Part shown: piece after piece, positions 5,845 through 7,130 of the stretch
Numbering within the stretch: the first letter of the stretch is position 1
Layout: every line of letters begins with the position of its first letter
Assembly: GCA_030052355.1 (NCBI GenBank)
Contig: JASIGS010000101.1
Coordinates: 1 to 7,130, forward strand
Origin: Streptosporangiaceae bacterium
Lineage (GTDB): Bacteria; Actinomycetota; Actinomycetes; Streptosporangiales; Streptosporangiaceae
Direction: 5' to 3'
DNA: 7,130 nucleotides
Translations under genes and position numbers: made by a program
Notes under the pieces: generated by a model
The model's database searches: none
What the model saw: only the letters and a program-made list of their open reading frames with translations
Told to the model about the DNA's origin: nothing

Positions 5845-6396
5845 GTGGCAGCCCGATACGACACCATCCGCACCGACCGGCTGATCATGCGCCGCTGGCA
5901 GGAGTCAGATCGCGAGCCGTTTGCAGCGCTGAACGCGGACCCGCAGACAATGCGGTACTTCCCGTCCACCCTGGACCGGGCGCAGAGCGACACGATGCTG
6001 GACAGGATCGACGCGCGGATAGAAGAGCACGGCTACGGCCTGTGGGCGCTCGAGGTCGCCGCGTCCGGCGAGTTCATCGGGTTCACGGGGCTCAACCCGA
6101 TGCCCGCGGACGTGCCCGGCGCGGGCGGCATGGAAGTCGGCTGGCGGCTGGCCCGCAGCGCGTGGCACCACGGCTACGCGACCGAGGCCGCGAAGGCGGC
6201 CCTGGGGGTGGCCTTCGGTGGCCTGCGCCTGGCGGAGATCTTCTCCATGACCGCGGTGCTGAACGAGCCGTCGCAGGCGGTCATGCGCAGGATCGGGCTG
6301 ACCGAGTTTGCCAGGTTTCAGCATCCGAGGATCGAAGCGGACAGTGTGCTGCGGCCGCACGTGACCTATCGCGGAGAGCGACCCGTAAGCCCCTGA
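5845..6396 (+). CDS. GNAT-family N-acetyltransferase, RimJ/RimL type
   Basis: This is a 183-residue Acetyltransf_3 protein of normal length for the family. It opens with the usual IRTDRLIMRRWQESD (8-22) and DPQTMRYFP (32-40). The central strands are GLWALEV and GEFIGFTGLNP. The acetyl-CoA pyrophosphate loop sits in EVGWRLARSAWHHGYATEA (97-115), continuing into helix AKAALGVAF. The later part has MTAVLNEPSQAVMRRIGL, the 'N-x-x-S-x-x-v-m-x-k-x-G' element, and closes with VLRPHVTYR. GTG 5845 is set by GAAGGGAG (5831-5838) with a 6-nt spacer. It acetylates an amine of unknown identity; relatives include ribosomal-protein, antibiotic and small-molecule acetyltransferases. Its last 116 nt overlap the oppositely read deaminase frame. 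Confidence 0.92.
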   Translation: MAARYDTIRTDRLIMRRWQESDREPFAALNADPQTMRYFPSTLDRAQSDTMLDRIDARIEEHGYGLWALEVAASGEFIGFTGLNPMPADVPGAGGMEVGWRLARSAWHHGYATEAAKAALGVAFGGLRLAEIFSMTAVLNEPSQAVMRRIGLTEFARFQHPRIEADSVLRPHVTYRGERPVSP

Positions 6397-6856
6397 GCAG
6401 GTGCGCGTTGACCGCCCGGGCGGCAGCGGCGAATTCAGGCATGACGTCCACGGTTACGCCCGCCTCGCGCAGCAGTACCGCGCCGCCGCCGGGTACGAAG
6501 ATGGGCGGCTCCAGCCAGGCGATGACCACACGGCCAACGCCGCTGGCGATGATCAGCTCGGCACACGGCGTGGGCCGCGAGGAACGGACCGCGCACGGCT
6601 CGAGCGAGCTGTACATCGTCGCGCCGCGCAGCAGCGGGCGGCCGCCTCCCGCCGCAGCCTTGGCCAGCGCTACCTCCTCGGCGTGGTCAGCGGGATCGGT
6701 CTCCCTGGAGAACCCGGTGGCCAGCAAGTTCCCGTCCGCGGTGATCAGCACGGCGCCGACGGAGAACGCCGTCGGCGAGGGCACGCACCGCCCGGCCAGG
6801 TCGACCGCAAGCGCCAGCCAGTGCCGGTCAGGGTCCGGCGATGCGGGCTGGGCCAC
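6281..6856 (-). CDS. Cytidine/pyrimidine-deaminase-fold enzyme (RibD N-domain-like) with a C-terminal extension
   Basis: This is a 191-residue zinc-dependent deaminase. The fold is clear: FSVGAVLITADG (31-42), zinc ligand His58 and proton-shuttling Glu60 in HAEEVALAK, then SSLEPC with zinc ligand Cys88 and the second cysteine Cys98 nine residues later. The wider Cys spacing and the RSSRPTPC stretch match actinobacterial stand-alone relatives of the RibD deaminase half rather than tRNA or CMP deaminases. The segment FVPGGGAVLLREAGVTV lies near residues 120-136. It lacks a reductase domain, so by itself it is not a complete RibD. GTG 6856 is supported by AGGAG seven nt upstream. Relatives end near residue 154 (NAHLL). 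The last 36 or so residues here are Arg/Ala/Ser-rich, contain a rare TTA leucine codon (157), and lie over the GNAT gene; they look like read-on after a lost stop. The substrate is unknown. Confidence 0.88.
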   Translation of the reverse strand: MAQPASPDPDRHWLALAVDLAGRCVPSPTAFSVGAVLITADGNLLATGFSRETDPADHAEEVALAKAAAGGGRPLLRGATMYSSLEPCAVRSSRPTPCAELIIASGVGRVVIAWLEPPIFVPGGGAVLLREAGVTVDVMPEFAAAARAVNAHLLRGLRVALRDRSRAAAAHCPLRSSDAETWQTRSARSCA

Positions 6857-6861
6857 GAGGC

Positions 6862-6870
6862 GCTCCTGGA
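6862..6870 (-). promoter_or_regulatory. Ribosome binding site of the deaminase gene
   Basis: On the - strand AGGAG stands about 7 nt before the GTG at 6856. It is the evidence for that start, since no ATG lies nearby. No convincing promoter was found in the 87 nt up to the preceding gene's stop, so the two may share a transcript. Confidence 0.5.
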
Positions 6871-6943
6871 GGCTGGCGGGAGAGGCTACCTAAGGCAATC
6901 CTCTCTTACCCAGTCCTGTGCGCCGCGCTACCGGCGAACCGGA

Positions 6944-7130
6944 TCACCAGGCGCCGGTCGACTGCTGACTGATGCCGCTGTGCGACGGACTCGGGAAGCC
7001 CGGCAGGGACTTGAACGTGCTGCCGTCCAGCCGGCCGAAGTACGGGCACGCGACCAGCAGATGAAGACCCGACGGCGCGAGCGAGATCACGTTGCAGCCC
7101 TGAACCAGTGAATTCGCCGATCCGGTCACC
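6944..7130 (-). CDS. Unrecognised protein, C-terminal part (5' end beyond window or near its edge)
   Basis: A frame on the - strand runs from the window edge to TGA (complement of 6944-6946), giving about 61 residues. Third codon positions are mostly G or C, as expected for a real gene in this genome. The sequence includes CNVISLAPSGLHLLVACPYFGRLDGSTFKS cut here into its two visible halves: a Cys-containing hydrophobic run and a Gly/Asp turn. A Pro/Ser-rich tail (PGFPSPSHSG) follows. The GTG at 7129 could be a start, but at the very edge of the window it is more likely an internal codon. I do not recognise the family. The two cysteines and Pro/Ser-rich end would suit an exported or surface protein, but that is a guess. 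It lies in the same direction as the deaminase gene, 87 nt upstream of it. Confidence 0.5.
   Translation of the reverse strand, partial: VTGSANSLVQGCNVISLAPSGLHLLVACPYFGRLDGSTFKSLPGFPSPSHSGISQQSTGAW

Noticed and set aside
5772..6893. A 373-codon open frame on the + strand spanning the GNAT and deaminase genes
   Set aside because: Composition is Arg/Ala/Gly-rich without any recognisable motif. Two genes with clear catalytic motifs occupy the same DNA in other frames, so it is a high-GC shadow.
6883..6902. Iron box (IdeR/DmdR) upstream of the deaminase gene
   Set aside because: AGGCTACCT and AGGCAATCCT resemble half-sites, but no 19-bp palindrome with proper spacing exists. It is more likely a short chance direct repeat.
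6928..6939. CCGG-TTCG-CCGG terminator after the C-terminal partial gene
   Set aside because: The stem is only four base pairs with no T run, too weak to call.

Overview
The window is a 7.1 kb piece of a high-GC chromosome, almost certainly from an actinomycete (Actinomycetota). The evidence is G/C-biased third codon positions in every confident gene, GTG starts, -10 boxes of the TANNNT type, a NucS/EndoMS mismatch endonuclease, and a PspA-free ABC plus LuxR-type two-component operon of a kind common in that phylum. I cannot name the genus.

Region 1 (1-3019, + strand) is a tightly packed operon. It holds the 3' end of an ABC exporter ATPase, its six-helix permease, a six-helix HisKA_3 sensor kinase and a NarL/FixJ-type response regulator. 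The junctions are 2 nt apart (or overlap by 4 nt), then overlap by 8 nt and 1 nt, so translation is probably coupled. The likely logic is that the kinase senses an envelope or small-molecule signal and the regulator controls the exporter that shares its operon.

Region 2 (3020-4327, + strand) has two separately promoted genes. The first encodes a 158-residue protein resembling the eRF1-domain-3-like 'translational machinery' family. The second is nucS, whose -10 box lies so close to its GTG that the mRNA is probably leaderless. The two promoters share an almost identical -10 block.

Region 3 (4328-4745) is an AT-richer island. It contains an uncatalogued 38-codon single-pass membrane protein gene on the - strand, with a strong ribosome binding site and overlapping palindromes over its predicted promoter. 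It also contains several inverted repeats.

Region 4 (4746-7130) is an accessory enzyme cluster. An APH-fold small-molecule kinase (-) is divergent from a RimJ/RimL-type GNAT acetyltransferase (+). The GNAT gene runs tail to tail into a cytidine/pyrimidine-deaminase-fold enzyme (-) whose reading frame overlaps it by 116 nt. The window ends in the C-terminal part of an unrecognised protein (-). No rRNA, tRNA, CRISPR array, transposon or phage gene was seen. I found no strong sign of a wholly new system. The best leads are the small membrane gene with its palindromic control region, the cysteine-bearing external loop of the sensor kinase, and the stop-loss-like overlap between the deaminase and GNAT genes.
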